DNA of 64,000 bases from assembly GCF_004208525.1 (NCBI RefSeq), contig NZ_SGIT01000001.1, forward strand, positions 1,364,001-1,428,000. The letters run 5' to 3'. Shown in pieces: positions 8,887 to 17,412 of the stretch. The position numbers and the translations under genes are program-made. The first letter of the stretch is position 1; each line of letters begins with the position of its first letter. The notes beneath the pieces are model-generated. The model was not told the DNA's origin and searched no databases. It saw nothing but the letters and a program-made list of their open reading frames with translations. Origin of the DNA: Sphingobacterium corticibacterium. Lineage in GTDB: Bacteria > Bacteroidota > Bacteroidia > Sphingobacteriales > Sphingobacteriaceae.

Positions 8887-9093
8887 GAATAGTATTTAAA
8901 CAAAAAGGTAATAAGAAAAAGTGTGTTTTTAATCGGAAGGTAAACGAAACATATACAGGAACAAACCAATGCTGCTTTGCTGGAGATAAACCAATGAAAT
9001 ATGGAATGTAATTATCCAAATTTATACGTTGTTTCATTGAAAAACAAATGTACAAAATATATCGAAACCCCGATATTGAAAATGTGGTTTTTA
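8887..9093. other. Intergenic gap without a supported gene
   Basis: About 200 bases between ubiX and the dihydroorotase-like gene. A 76-codon frame crosses it but overlaps both neighbours, has aromatic-rich low-complexity composition and no recognisable domain, so I do not call it. It presumably carries the promoter of the dihydroorotase-like operon; I see no clear TAnnTTTG box. Confidence 0.5.
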
Positions 9094-9663
9094 TTACTGA
9101 TCGCCCCAAGCGTAACTATCCACGTGAAGATCACAGAGCGAAAGAACCCTATCTACTACTGTAGCAGCTAGTTCTTCGAACGTTTTGGGAAGACTGTAAA
9201 ACGACGGGCTTGCCGGACATATAATCCCTCCAGTTTGTGTTATTAAATGCATATTTTGTATATGGATAGCGCTTAATGGGGTTTCACGCGTAACCAACAC
9301 CAGTTTTCTACGTTCTTTCAAAACAACGTCTGCTGCCCGGGTAGTCAAATCAGAGGATATCCCGTGTGCAATGCGTCCTAATGTACCCATAGAGCAGGGA
9401 CATACGATCATCGTTTCAAAGCGAGCGGAACCAGAAGCAAACGGCGCCATAAAATCGTTTTTATTGTAAAATGTAAAAGGATACTGTTGGTAATCCTCCG
9501 TTCCCAACTCAAATTTCCACACATCCTTAGCGTTGTCAGACATCACGACACCCACCTCTGCCACTTGATCATTCAGCTTGCTTAATTTATCCAATAATAC
9601 TTTGGCGTATATCGATCCGCTAGCGCCTGTAATAGCAACGATTATTTTCTTTTTTTGTTTCAT
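9094..9663 (-). CDS. ubiX: UbiX-like flavin prenyltransferase
   Basis: 189 residues. UbiX joins dimethylallyl phosphate to FMN to make prenylated FMN, the cofactor of UbiD-type decarboxylases. The Rossmann-like start IIVAITGASGSIYAKVLL, the CPCSMGTLGRIAHG segment with its active-site Ser/Cys region, the conserved LVTRETPLS and the PASPSFYSLP motif all match. The ATG is at the complement of 9661-9663, with a TAnnTTTG-type box 12 bases upstream. The partner ubiD is not in the window. It diverges from the DNA glycosylase gene. Confidence 0.94.
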   Translation of the reverse strand: MKQKKKIIVAITGASGSIYAKVLLDKLSKLNDQVAEVGVVMSDNAKDVWKFELGTEDYQQYPFTFYNKNDFMAPFASGSARFETMIVCPCSMGTLGRIAHGISSDLTTRAADVVLKERRKLVLVTRETPLSAIHIQNMHLITQTGGIICPASPSFYSLPKTFEELAATVVDRVLSLCDLHVDSYAWGDQ

Positions 9664-9674
9664 AACGTTCTAGA

Positions 9675-9682
9675 CAAAGCTA
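9675..9682 (-). promoter_or_regulatory. Candidate -7 box for ubiX (TAGCTTTG)
   Basis: On the minus strand TAGCTTTG matches the Bacteroidota -7 consensus TAnnTTTG exactly. It ends 12 bases before the ubiX start codon, and a TTTA triplet-rich element lies about 21 bases upstream in place of the -33 TTTG. The 52-base gap to the divergent glycosylase gene means the two promoters must overlap. Confidence 0.5.
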
Positions 9683-9715
9683 CTAAAAATCGAAGAATTT
9701 CTCTAAATTCGAACC

Positions 9716-10210
9716 ATGTTCAAGAAATCATTCGCTCCTATTATTCCCGAAAAGAGCAAACTTCTGATTTTAGGCTCCTTACCGGGCGATAAATCGCTGC
9801 AGGAAAGCCAATATTATGCGCATCCCCAAAATCGCTTTTGGAAGATATTAGCCATACTCCTATCCGTACCGATTCCGATGGACTACACTAGTCGAGTCAA
9901 CTTATTACATGAACATCATATTGCATTGTGGGATGTTTGCGAGGTGGCCATTCGAAAAGGCAGCATGGACACAGACATCTTAGCGGAAAGTCCTAACAAA
10001 ATAGACCGACTGCTTCAAGATAACCCCGATATCAAGAGCGTTTGCTTTAACGGGCAAAAAGCACAAAAACTATTTGACAAATATTTTAAACGGACTGCTG
10101 GCATTCAATATATCACGCTTCCGAGCACGAGCCCCGCAAACGCCAGTTTTAATCAAGAACGGTTGTTAGGTGCTTGGGAAGTCGTTCGTAAAATGGCAAG
10201 CACAGCTTAA
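9716..10210 (+). CDS. DNA-deoxyinosine glycosylase (UDG superfamily)
   Basis: 164 residues of the uracil-DNA-glycosylase superfamily, hypoxanthine-DNA glycosylase branch. It would remove deaminated adenine (hypoxanthine) and possibly uracil from DNA. The N-terminal motif ILGSLPGDKSLQ followed by YYAHPQNRFWK is the family signature (motif 1 plus the base-stacking region), and LPSTSPAN near residue 140 is the intercalating loop motif. The ATG at 9716 is six bases after a TAAATTCG sequence, so the leader would be very short. The gene stands alone, divergent from ubiX. Confidence 0.9.
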   Translation: MFKKSFAPIIPEKSKLLILGSLPGDKSLQESQYYAHPQNRFWKILAILLSVPIPMDYTSRVNLLHEHHIALWDVCEVAIRKGSMDTDILAESPNKIDRLLQDNPDIKSVCFNGQKAQKLFDKYFKRTAGIQYITLPSTSPANASFNQERLLGAWEVVRKMASTA

Positions 10211-10249
10211 TAATTTATCTTTCCGTTATAGGAATATCATTGGGTTTAT

Positions 10250-10257
10250 TATTTTTG
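10250..10257 (+). promoter_or_regulatory. Candidate -7 box for purM (TATTTTTG)
   Basis: TATTTTTG fits TAnnTTTG exactly and lies only eight bases before the purM ATG at 10266. If used, the transcript would start about at the start codon, giving a leaderless or nearly leaderless mRNA. The -33 position lacks a TTTG. Confidence 0.4.
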
Positions 10258-10265
10258 CACATACG

Positions 10266-11444
10266 ATGTCAGACTTAAAATACAACCAAAGGGGTGTGTC
10301 CGCAGGCAAAGAGGATGTACACAACGCAATCAAGAACATAGACAAAGGTCTATTTCCGAAAGCTTTCTGTAAAATCATACCCGATATACTGGGAGGTGAT
10401 GAAGCTTGGTGCAACATCATGCACGCCGACGGTGCGGGCACCAAATCCTCATTGGCGTATGTTTATTGGAAAGAGACTGGTGATAGCTCTGTTTGGCGAG
10501 GTATTGCCCAAGATGCCATTATCATGAATGTAGATGATCTTCTTTGTGTGGGTGCAATTGACAATATCTTGCTTTCCTCTACTATTGGACGTAATAAAAA
10601 TGTCATCCCCGGTGAAGTGATTGCTGAGATCATCAACGGCACAGAAGATATTCTTGCAGAATTGCGACAATTAGGTATTGGTATCTACTCAACCGGAGGA
10701 GAAACTGCTGACGTAGGGGATTTGGTTCGCACCATTATTGTGGATAGCACCGTAACCTGCCGAATGAAACGGGAAGATATTATTTCTAATCACCGTATCA
10801 AAGCTGGGAATGTTATTGTCGGGTTAGCATCATACGGACAAGCAAGCTATGAAAGAGAATATAATGGCGGCATGGGTTCCAATGGTTTAACGTCAGCCCG
10901 CCATGATGTTTTTCATAAATATGTAGCTGAAAAGTATCCAGAAAGCTATGACCCTGCTGTCCCTTATGAATTGGTATTTTCAGGCAGCTGCAATTTAACA
11001 GATCCGATAAAAGTAAATGAGAATGAAAAAGTGACGGCCGGAAAGCTTGTCCTCTCTCCTACACGTACATATGCTCCCGTCATCAAAACTATTCTCGACA
11101 AGTATCGTCCACAAATTGATGGCATGGTTCACTGTTCCGGAGGGGCACAAACCAAAGTATTACATTTTGTTGAAAACGTGCATGTTATCAAGGATAATTT
11201 ATTCCCTATTCCTCCTCTGTTTGATCTGATTCAAAAGCAATCAAACACAAATTGGGAAGAAATGTATAAAGTTTTTAATATGGGACATCGTATGGAACTG
11301 TATGTTCCACAGGAGATTGCTGAAGATATCATCCAGATATCGGAATCGTTTGGTATTCCGGCACAAATCATCGGCCGTGTTGAAAAGGCTACCTCCAAGA
11401 AAGTAACCATTCGCTCGCCACACGGTACGTTTATATATGAGTAG
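10266..11444 (+). CDS. purM: Phosphoribosylformylglycinamidine cyclo-ligase (AIR synthase)
   Basis: 392 residues from the ATG at 10266; the open frame extends upstream to about 10170 through the preceding gene, but MSDLKYNQRGVSAGKEDVH is the sensible start. PurM closes the imidazole ring (FGAM to AIR, using ATP) in purine synthesis. The glycine-rich HADGAGTKSS, NVDDLLCVGA and STGGETADVGD segments are the AIR-synthase ATP-binding and dimer-interface motifs. The protein is longer than proteobacterial PurM (about 345), as is usual in Bacteroidota. No other purine gene is adjacent. Confidence 0.88.
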   Translation: MSDLKYNQRGVSAGKEDVHNAIKNIDKGLFPKAFCKIIPDILGGDEAWCNIMHADGAGTKSSLAYVYWKETGDSSVWRGIAQDAIIMNVDDLLCVGAIDNILLSSTIGRNKNVIPGEVIAEIINGTEDILAELRQLGIGIYSTGGETADVGDLVRTIIVDSTVTCRMKREDIISNHRIKAGNVIVGLASYGQASYEREYNGGMGSNGLTSARHDVFHKYVAEKYPESYDPAVPYELVFSGSCNLTDPIKVNENEKVTAGKLVLSPTRTYAPVIKTILDKYRPQIDGMVHCSGGAQTKVLHFVENVHVIKDNLFPIPPLFDLIQKQSNTNWEEMYKVFNMGHRMELYVPQEIAEDIIQISESFGIPAQIIGRVEKATSKKVTIRSPHGTFIYE

Positions 11445-11484
11445 GAAACAATGGCAAAAGTCTTTGCGCTATAATTAGAGATAA

Positions 11485-11895
11485 ATGCAAGAGAAACGTA
11501 TCATTGGCCGCATAGAAATAGTAGATCTACCCGAGTTGGGACTCTATAATATTTGTGCAAAAGTGGATACGGGTGCGGAAACCTCTGTATTACATTGCAA
11601 TCAATTTGAAATTTTTGAAAAGGATGGACATCGCTATATCCGGTGTACAATTCAAGGGCATCCTGACTTTACTTTTCTTATTCATCGGGAACGTGTAGTG
11701 AAAAGCTCTTTCGGACAATCCGAAACACGATATATTTTTATAACGAAGATCAAATTATTCAACAAACTACTCGACATCAAACTATCGGTAAGAGATCGTT
11801 CTACCATGTCTTATCCCATGCTGTTGGGTAGAAATTTCATTAGCGGCAAGTTCTTAGTCGATGTATCACAAGACCATCTGGCAAAGAATATATAA
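11485..11895 (+). CDS. RimB-like retropepsin-fold protein (RimK-linked aspartyl protease family)
   Basis: 136 residues of the former DUF785/'ATP-dependent zinc protease' family, a retropepsin fold. The aspartyl-protease-like signature DTGAETS (D28) and the C-terminal MLLGRNFISG strand are clear. Relatives are encoded next to rimK, and some have been proposed to trim the glutamate tails RimK adds to ribosomal protein S6. Here rimK follows after 56 bases, supporting that link. It is cytosolic with no signal peptide. Protease activity is a family inference. Confidence 0.87.
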   Translation: MQEKRIIGRIEIVDLPELGLYNICAKVDTGAETSVLHCNQFEIFEKDGHRYIRCTIQGHPDFTFLIHRERVVKSSFGQSETRYIFITKIKLFNKLLDIKLSVRDRSTMSYPMLLGRNFISGKFLVDVSQDHLAKNI

Positions 11896-11951
11896 ATGAT
11901 ACGCCAAACTTATCCTAGACTCATCTGTTTTACCTATAAAAAATACGCTCC

Positions 11952-12887
11952 GTGAATATTGCTGTATTATCTACAAATAAAAACCTTTATTCGACCAAAC
12001 GTTTAGTCGAAGCCGTTCAATCCCGCGGACATCATTGCGTCGTCATCGACCATAGCAAATGCTACGTGGGTATTCAGCAGGGAAAACCTACTATTCATTA
12101 TAAAGGGCAAGATTTATCCCATATCGACGCCATTATTCCACGGATCGGTTCGTCACTGACGTTCTACGGTTCGGCTATCGTTCGTCAGTTTGAAGTGATG
12201 GGTGTCGTATCTGCCAACCCAAGCCAGGCTATTACACGTTCTCGGGATAAACTACGTTGTATGCAAATTTTGTCGGGTGCTGGTCTTGGTCTCCCAATTA
12301 CCGGTTTTGCCCGTTCTGTTTCCGATGTAGATGATTTAATCAATATGGTCGGTGGTGCGCCGCTGGTGATTAAGCTATTAGAGGGAACACAGGGCATCGG
12401 TGTCGTCTTGGCCGAGACGAAGAAAGCTGCCTCTTCGGTTATTGAAGCCTTTTATGGTCTAGGCAATAACATTCTGATACAGGAATACATAAAGGAAGCG
12501 AAAGGAACGGATATCCGGGCATTTGTTGTAGATGGAAAGGTAGTAGGCGCTATGAAACGTACAGCTAAAGAGGGAGAATTTCGTTCTAATCTCCACCGCG
12601 GTGGAAGTGCCGAAATTGTCAAGCTGACACGCGCAGAAAAGCAGACGGCTGTGTCCGCAGCCAAAGCTATGGGACTTACCGTAGCGGGTGTCGATATGCT
12701 CCCGTCTGTACGCGGACCACTCATCTTGGAAGTTAATTCATCACCGGGATTGGAAGGAATTGAAACGGCCACAGGAAAAGACATCGCCAGCGAGATTGTG
12801 AAATATCTAGAAGGGCAATATGCTATCAAACAGGCTGCAAGAGCCGTAAACACAAAACGTAAGGTAAAAAAAGAGAGTAAACTATAA
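11952..12887 (+). CDS. rimK: RimK-family ATP-grasp ligase (S6--L-glutamate ligase-like)
   Basis: 311 residues with a GTG start at 11952 ([10 protein letters not shown]); no ATG is better placed. RimK ligates glutamates to the C terminus of ribosomal protein S6 using ATP. The ATP-grasp segments are visible: [14 protein letters not shown] (about 138-151), [20 protein letters not shown] (about 174-193), [10 protein letters not shown] and the Mg-binding [12 protein letters not shown] near residue 260. A basic tail ([11 protein letters not shown]) ends the protein. The pairing with the upstream retropepsin-like gene matches known rim loci. The acceptor substrate is inferred. Confidence 0.92.
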   Translation: MNIAVLSTNKNLYSTKRLVEAVQSRGHHCVVIDHSKCYVGIQQGKPTIHYKGQDLSHIDAIIPRIGSSLTFYGSAIVRQFEVMGVVSANPSQAITRSRDKLRCMQILSGAGLGLPITGFARSVSDVDDLINMVGGAPLVIKLLEGTQGIGVVLAETKKAASSVIEAFYGLGNNILIQEYIKEAKGTDIRAFVVDGKVVGAMKRTAKEGEFRSNLHRGGSAEIVKLTRAEKQTAVSAAKAMGLTVAGVDMLPSVRGPLILEVNSSPGLEGIETATGKDIASEIVKYLEGQYAIKQAARAVNTKRKVKKESKL

Positions 12888-12948
12888 ATCCACTATTTTT
12901 AATCTTTCCAAATATGTATTATGCTAGCATAGTATTAAACCGTATCGC

Positions 12949-12956
12949 TATATTTG
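12949..12956 (+). promoter_or_regulatory. Candidate -7 box (TATATTTG) for the Fe-S membrane protein operon
   Basis: TATATTTG matches TAnnTTTG exactly, 23 bases before the ATG at 12980. A 10-bp palindrome ATGCTAGCAT lies at about 12921-12930, near the -33 region where TTTG would be expected; it could be an operator. The presence of a promoter here separates the Fe-S genes from rimK. Confidence 0.5.
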
Positions 12957-12979
12957 TGTAGAAACCAACTAAAATAGTT

Positions 12980-14272
12980 ATGATGGGGCAAATCATCTTC
13001 TTTTGTTTGTTTGTGCTCGCCGTAGCGATTTTCGCTAGAAACGCCAGTCGTATCTACAAAAATATAAAGCTTGGAAAAGCAATAAATCGAAACGACAGAC
13101 CGGTTGAACGTTTGAAACTAATGTTTCTGATTGCTTTCGGACAAAAAAAGATGTTTAAGAAGCCCCTTCCTGCCCTATTACATTTAGGCGTATATGTAGG
13201 GTTCTGCATTATCAACATTGAGATGCTGGAGATCGTTATCGATGGATTATTCGGCACACATCGTGTTTTTTCTTCGTTAGGATCTGTGTATAATGGTCTT
13301 ATATACGCTTTTGAATGGTTGGCTTTCGCCGTACTATTCAGTTGTATTATTTTTCTTATTCGACGAAATGCGCTACATATTTATCGTTTTAGCGGTCGAG
13401 AACTCAAAAACTGGCCAAAGACAGATGCCAATCTTATTTTAATTGCGGAGATATTGCTTATGACGGCGTTTCTTTTCATGAATGCCGCGGACTTTAAGCT
13501 ACAACAGCTTGGCCATCCCACCTATCACACTGCGGGTGCATTCCCAGTCAGTCAATTCCTAGTACCTTTATTACCGGAATCTGCTTCTGCATTGATGATT
13601 ACAGAACGGTTCTGCTGGTGGTTTCATATTATTGGGGTATTAGCTTTCTTAAATTATCTCCCTATATCTAAACATTTACATATTATCTTAGCTTTTCCCA
13701 ACACCTACTTTTCGAAATTGGAACCTAAAGGTAAATTCAACAATATGCCTGCTGTAACCGAAGAAGTGAAGGCGATGCTAGATCCATCGCTCCCCCCTCC
13801 TACAGGAGAAGTTAGTCGGTTTGGTGTGAAGGACGTACAAGATCTCACTTGGAAAAACCTATTAGACGCATATACGTGTACCGAATGCGGCCGTTGTACG
13901 GCTGCCTGTCCTGCTAACATTACCGGTAAGCTGTTGTCACCTCGTAAAATTATGATGGATACGCGAGATCGACTAGCAGAAGTAGGACAAAATATGGCAA
14001 AAAACGGAGATTTTAAAGATGACAGCAAATCATTAATAGATACCTATATCACGAGAGAAGAAATATGGGCGTGCACAACATGTAACGCCTGTGTAGAAGC
14101 ATGCCCGGTGAATATTGACCCCTTAGAGATTATTATTGGATTACGCCAATACGCCGTAATGGAAGAATCACAGGCGCCTGCGAGCATTAACGCGATGTTC
14201 GGTAATCTGGAAAATAACGGTGCTCCCTGGAAATACGCACAAGCGGATCGTGCTAATTGGCGTAATGAGTAA
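12980..14272 (+). CDS. Membrane heme/Fe-S oxidoreductase subunit (HdrE-HdrD/DsrM-like fusion)
   Basis: 430 residues. The N-terminal half has about five to six membrane helices of the NarI/DsrM/HdrE type, with histidines in LLHLGVYVGF and WWFHIIGVLAF...SKHLHII suited to b-heme binding. The C-terminal half has two 4Fe-4S motifs, CTECGRCTAACP (about residue 299) and CTTCNACVEACPV (about 364). Such proteins pass electrons between the quinone pool and a cytosolic Fe-S/CCG partner, encoded next here. No flavin or catalytic subunit is nearby, so the redox substrate is unknown. The start could also be the ATG at 12983. Confidence 0.87.
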   Translation: MMGQIIFFCLFVLAVAIFARNASRIYKNIKLGKAINRNDRPVERLKLMFLIAFGQKKMFKKPLPALLHLGVYVGFCIINIEMLEIVIDGLFGTHRVFSSLGSVYNGLIYAFEWLAFAVLFSCIIFLIRRNALHIYRFSGRELKNWPKTDANLILIAEILLMTAFLFMNAADFKLQQLGHPTYHTAGAFPVSQFLVPLLPESASALMITERFCWWFHIIGVLAFLNYLPISKHLHIILAFPNTYFSKLEPKGKFNNMPAVTEEVKAMLDPSLPPPTGEVSRFGVKDVQDLTWKNLLDAYTCTECGRCTAACPANITGKLLSPRKIMMDTRDRLAEVGQNMAKNGDFKDDSKSLIDTYITREEIWACTTCNACVEACPVNIDPLEIIIGLRQYAVMEESQAPASINAMFGNLENNGAPWKYAQADRANWRNE

Positions 14273-14329
14273 CGCGTGAAGCGTAAAAGTAAAAACAAAT
14301 CACGAGTCACGAAAAACGAATAACGATTT

Positions 14330-15124
14330 ATGGAAAATCAACTTCATATCCCTACGGTAGCAGAAATGATAGCAAAAGGCGAACGTCCTGATCTTTTATT
14401 TTGGGTTGGATGTGCAGGCAGTTTTGACGAGCGTGCCCAACGTATCACCAAATCTATTTGTAAAATTCTACACCATGTAGGCATCAAATACGCCATTTTA
14501 GGTACAGAAGAAAATTGCACCGGTGATCCAGCAAAAAGAGCGGGAAACGAGTTTCTCTTTCAAATGCAAGCGATGATGAATATAGAGGTCCTAAATGGAT
14601 ACGAAATAACGAAAATCGTCACAGCCTGTCCCCATTGTTTCAATACGCTAAAAAATGAATATCCGAATTTAGGTGGGAATTTCGAAGTTGTCCACCACAC
14701 TCAACTCATCCAATCGTTGATAGCCGAAGGAAAGCTCAAACCTGCTGATGGAAATGAATTCAAAGGAAAAGGCATCACCTACCACGATCCCTGTTATTTA
14801 GGTCGCGCCAATGAAGTATATGAAGCCCCCCGGCAAGTATTAGAGGTACTTGATGCAGATCTGGTTGAATTAAAACGTTGTAGGAGCAACGGCCTATGTT
14901 GTGGCGCAGGTGGCGCACAAATGTTCAAGGAACCTGAGCCGGGAAAAAAAGACGTCAATGTCGAACGTGTGGAAGATGTGATCGAATCGAAGGCAACTAT
15001 AGTGGCAGCCGCTTGCCCATTCTGTATGACCATGCTACGGGACGGTGTCAAGGCGAAAGAAAAGGAACACGAGATACAGGTGTTGGATATTGCCGAGATT
15101 ACCGCTAAGGCTAATAAACTATAA
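14330..15124 (+). CDS. CCG-domain Fe-S protein (HdrB/GlcF-C-terminal-like)
   Basis: 264 residues with two cysteine-rich (CCG) modules. The first is degenerate: FWVGCAGSFDE, then ENCTGD in place of a CCG, then ACPHCFNTL. The second is complete: HDPCYLGR, GLCCGAGG and ACPFCMTML. In heterodisulfide reductase and related enzymes such modules hold a noncubane 4Fe-4S cluster. It is soluble with no signal peptide and lies 57 bases after the membrane heme/Fe-S gene, so the two probably form one complex. Its function in this organism is unknown. Confidence 0.88.
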   Translation: MENQLHIPTVAEMIAKGERPDLLFWVGCAGSFDERAQRITKSICKILHHVGIKYAILGTEENCTGDPAKRAGNEFLFQMQAMMNIEVLNGYEITKIVTACPHCFNTLKNEYPNLGGNFEVVHHTQLIQSLIAEGKLKPADGNEFKGKGITYHDPCYLGRANEVYEAPRQVLEVLDADLVELKRCRSNGLCCGAGGAQMFKEPEPGKKDVNVERVEDVIESKATIVAAACPFCMTMLRDGVKAKEKEHEIQVLDIAEITAKANKL

Positions 15125-15148
15125 CCGACATACCCCAAACACGCTGCT

Positions 15149-15532
15149 ATGATGCCGCCGAATAATAAAAAATTTACCTTGGGCAGGATCCAGAGTTTCA
15201 AATATGCTTTTAAAGGATTACTTCATCTTATCCGTGAAGAACCTAATGCTAGGATACATTTCGTTGCCGGTATTATCGCAATAACCTGCGGATGGTATTT
15301 TGACATTGATAAAAGTGAATGGTTAGCGGTAATCTTGTGTATCGGAATCGTCTTCACAACAGAAATAGTCAATACAGCGGTAGAGAATATCTGTGATTAT
15401 ATATCACCGACGTACCATCACAAAATCAAAATAATCAAAGATCTAGCCGCAGCCGCCGTATTGATAAGCGCTATCATGTCGGTCGTTGTTGCGAGCTGCA
15501 TTTTTCTACCCAGACTGTTGACCATATTATAA
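15149..15532 (+). CDS. dgkA: Diacylglycerol/undecaprenol kinase family protein
   Basis: 127 residues with three membrane helices and a short cytosolic N-terminal segment. The motif NARIHFVAGI, then EWLAVILCIGIVFTTEIVNTAVENICD, is the DgkA signature, the E...NTAVE stretch being the active-site helix. Members phosphorylate diacylglycerol or, in many non-proteobacteria, undecaprenol. It starts 24 bases after the CCG gene and is likely co-transcribed with it. The substrate is not decided by sequence. Confidence 0.92.
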   Translation: MMPPNNKKFTLGRIQSFKYAFKGLLHLIREEPNARIHFVAGIIAITCGWYFDIDKSEWLAVILCIGIVFTTEIVNTAVENICDYISPTYHHKIKIIKDLAAAAVLISAIMSVVVASCIFLPRLLTIL

Positions 15533-15568
15533 AAACAATTTTCGGCATTTTATCTCATTAAGCTTTTG

Positions 15569-16414
15569 CTATTCTGTAGCTTTTTTCAGCGTTTCTATAT
15601 CGATTTTCTGCATTTTGTAAAAAGCAGCACTCACTTGGGGTGCGAGCTCGGGATCGGTCATCCAGCCGACTAATTGTTTCGGAATCACTTGCCACCAAGC
15701 CCCGAACTTATCCCGGACCCATCCACACTGGCTTTCTTCTCCACTCGTTGCAAAAGCATTCCAGAAGTGGTCAATTTCTTCTTGTGTTTCACATTCAATG
15801 AACATCGAATTTCCCCACGAAAACTGAAAATTGTGCCCGTTTCCTCCGTCCATCACCGCCATAACATAATCGTCCAGTACAAACTGCGCATGCATCACCA
15901 AATCTTTCATCTCCCCTTCTTCGTGTTTCATCACCCCATCCACCTTCCCATTTTTAAATAATTTCACATAGAAATTCAACGCTTCTTCCGCCTTACCATT
16001 GTATTCTTGCGTAAACATATAAGTCGGAATGAATTTTTGTCCATGAACATCTTCATTTACTTTCCCAAAATAAAGTTGCCATGAAACACCAAATTTGTCC
16101 TGAACCCAACCATATTTATCGCTCCATTCGTATTTATCTAACGGCATCAATACTGTTCCGCCATCAGATAGTTTATTCCAGATACTTTCCAGTTCGTCTT
16201 TATCTTCCAAAACAGCCATAAACGAAACAGCCGGATTGGGCTTGATTTCCGGTCCGCCATTAAGCGCCAGAAATTTTTGCCCACTCAGTTCAAACGTCAC
16301 AACCATTTGTGCGTCTGTCGTGATTTTTCCGTCACCGAATGTGTCCATGTAAAATTGCGCGGCATCTTTTCCTTCCTTGTCGAACCAGATACAGGGGTAA
16401 ATGTTATTTTTCAT
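15569..16414 (-). CDS. Two-domain VOC/PhnB-like protein
   Basis: 281 residues made of two tandem vicinal-oxygen-chelate half-barrels of the PhnB ('3-demethylubiquinone methyltransferase-like') type. Each repeat has an F/Y-x-M/V-x-T/L-F/K-G/N start (NNIYPCIWFDKEGKDAAQFY; IPTYMFTQEYNGKAEEALNFY) and an ends-with W-Q motif (DKFGVSWQLYFGK; DKFGAWWQVIPK). No catalytic role is assigned for this group; the methyltransferase name is historical. The C-terminal tail QKIDIETLKKA is typical of stand-alone members. It is alone on the minus strand. Confidence 0.88.
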   Translation of the reverse strand: MKNNIYPCIWFDKEGKDAAQFYMDTFGDGKITTDAQMVVTFELSGQKFLALNGGPEIKPNPAVSFMAVLEDKDELESIWNKLSDGGTVLMPLDKYEWSDKYGWVQDKFGVSWQLYFGKVNEDVHGQKFIPTYMFTQEYNGKAEEALNFYVKLFKNGKVDGVMKHEEGEMKDLVMHAQFVLDDYVMAVMDGGNGHNFQFSWGNSMFIECETQEEIDHFWNAFATSGEESQCGWVRDKFGAWWQVIPKQLVGWMTDPELAPQVSAAFYKMQKIDIETLKKATE

Positions 16415-16707
16415 GATGAAATAAGTCTTTAATTTTCATATAAAGTATACTTTCAACCATACTAAAAGTTTAGCTGTTATGACAACAACAAGTTATAGAA
16501 ATATTTTGCGATATAACTTTTCGTAAGACAAGAAATTCTAACAATATATATTCCGCCAACGCTGTTGAATAATATGTACCACTTAGTTCATCGGAATACA
16601 TCTGAAGACATAGGAAAATGGCAATGACGGTCAATAATTCTGTTAGATGGCGAAAATATTTTATTTTAGAAGGATTAAAATTGAAATAAATTATAAAAGA
16701 AAAACGG
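16415..16707. other. 293-base intergenic region, no supported gene
   Basis: AT-rich gap between the VOC gene (minus) and the NAD(P)-binding gene (plus). Short hydrophobic frames exist on the minus strand but run into the downstream gene and lack family resemblance. It must hold two divergent promoters, but I see no exact TAnnTTTG box at a convincing distance. Confidence 0.5.
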
Positions 16708-17352
16708 ATGAAAGCAATCGTCATTGGCGGTACCGGAGCTACGGGAAAGGAACTGGTCGCGCAACTTTTGGAAGACAATCGATTTGATGCAGTGACCGTA
16801 TTGGTTCGCAGGAATTTTTTTAGTCAGCAAGCTAAATTGACCGAGATTGTTGTTGATTTTGAAAAACTCAGCGATTATAAAGCGTATATTCAAGGCGATG
16901 TCGCTTTCTCCTGTCTCGGCACGACCTTGAAAGATGCAGGTAGTAAAGATGCACAATGGCGGGTAGATCACGATTACCAACTGGAATTTGCATCGATAGC
17001 CAAAGCGAGTGGAGTGGAGAGTTTTCTGCTGCTTTCGGCTTTCGGGGCTAACGCGAAGTCTTCTTTATTTTATAATAAAATGAAAGGCTCCTTAGAGGAA
17101 AATATTAAAAAGTTAAATTTCACCCAGTTGGTTATCCTTCATCCCGGCGGTATCGAAAGACCTGACTCCGATCGAAAAGGAGAAAAAGCTATGATAAAAT
17201 TACTAAAAGCATTCAATGCTATCGGTCTTTTTAAAAGGTATGAACCCCTATCAACAAAGCGATTGGCAAAAGCCATGATAGCTTCCTATTTTAAATTTAA
17301 GGAAAAACAAAAGACCGTGATATTGAAAGAAATTAAGGAAGTTTCAGTGTAA
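16708..17352 (+). CDS. NAD(P)-binding atypical SDR (HTATIP2/NmrA-like)
   Basis: 214 residues with an N-terminal dinucleotide-binding loop GGTGATGKEL (residues 8-17) and a Rossmann fold typical of atypical short-chain dehydrogenases of the HTATIP2/YwnB type. Segments DVAFSCLGTTLKDAGSKDAQ and LLSAFGANAKSSLFYNKMKG (with the K of the YxxxK-like site) fit. The substrate is unknown. It is a single gene followed by a strong bidirectional terminator shared with a tRNA on the opposite strand. Confidence 0.9.
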   Translation: MKAIVIGGTGATGKELVAQLLEDNRFDAVTVLVRRNFFSQQAKLTEIVVDFEKLSDYKAYIQGDVAFSCLGTTLKDAGSKDAQWRVDHDYQLEFASIAKASGVESFLLLSAFGANAKSSLFYNKMKGSLEENIKKLNFTQLVILHPGGIERPDSDRKGEKAMIKLLKAFNAIGLFKRYEPLSTKRLAKAMIASYFKFKEKQKTVILKEIKEVSV

Positions 17353-17375
17353 AGCCAGCTTGATGCCACTTCTAA

Positions 17376-17407
17376 ATAAAAAAACCTTGCTTTCGCAAGG
17401 TTTTTTC
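17376..17407. terminator. Bidirectional intrinsic terminator
   Basis: A-rich arm, 10-bp stem AAAACCTTGC / GCAAGGTTTT around a TTTC loop, and a T tract on both strands. It can stop transcription from the NAD(P)-binding gene on the plus strand and from tRNA-Leu on the minus strand. Confidence 0.88.
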
Positions 17408-17412
17408 CGTTG

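Noticed and set aside
8879-9109. 76-codon minus-strand frame between ubiX and the dihydroorotase-like gene
   Set aside because: It overlaps both neighbours, has aromatic-rich low-complexity composition and no family resemblance.
14273-14329. Short tract with CACGAGTCACG-type near repeats, similar to 61990-62040
   Set aside because: Too short and degenerate to call a repeat family from two places; noted only as intergenic debris.
16470-16980. Hydrophobic minus-strand frames around the NAD(P)-binding gene start
   Set aside because: They overlap a well-supported gene on the other strand and match no family.
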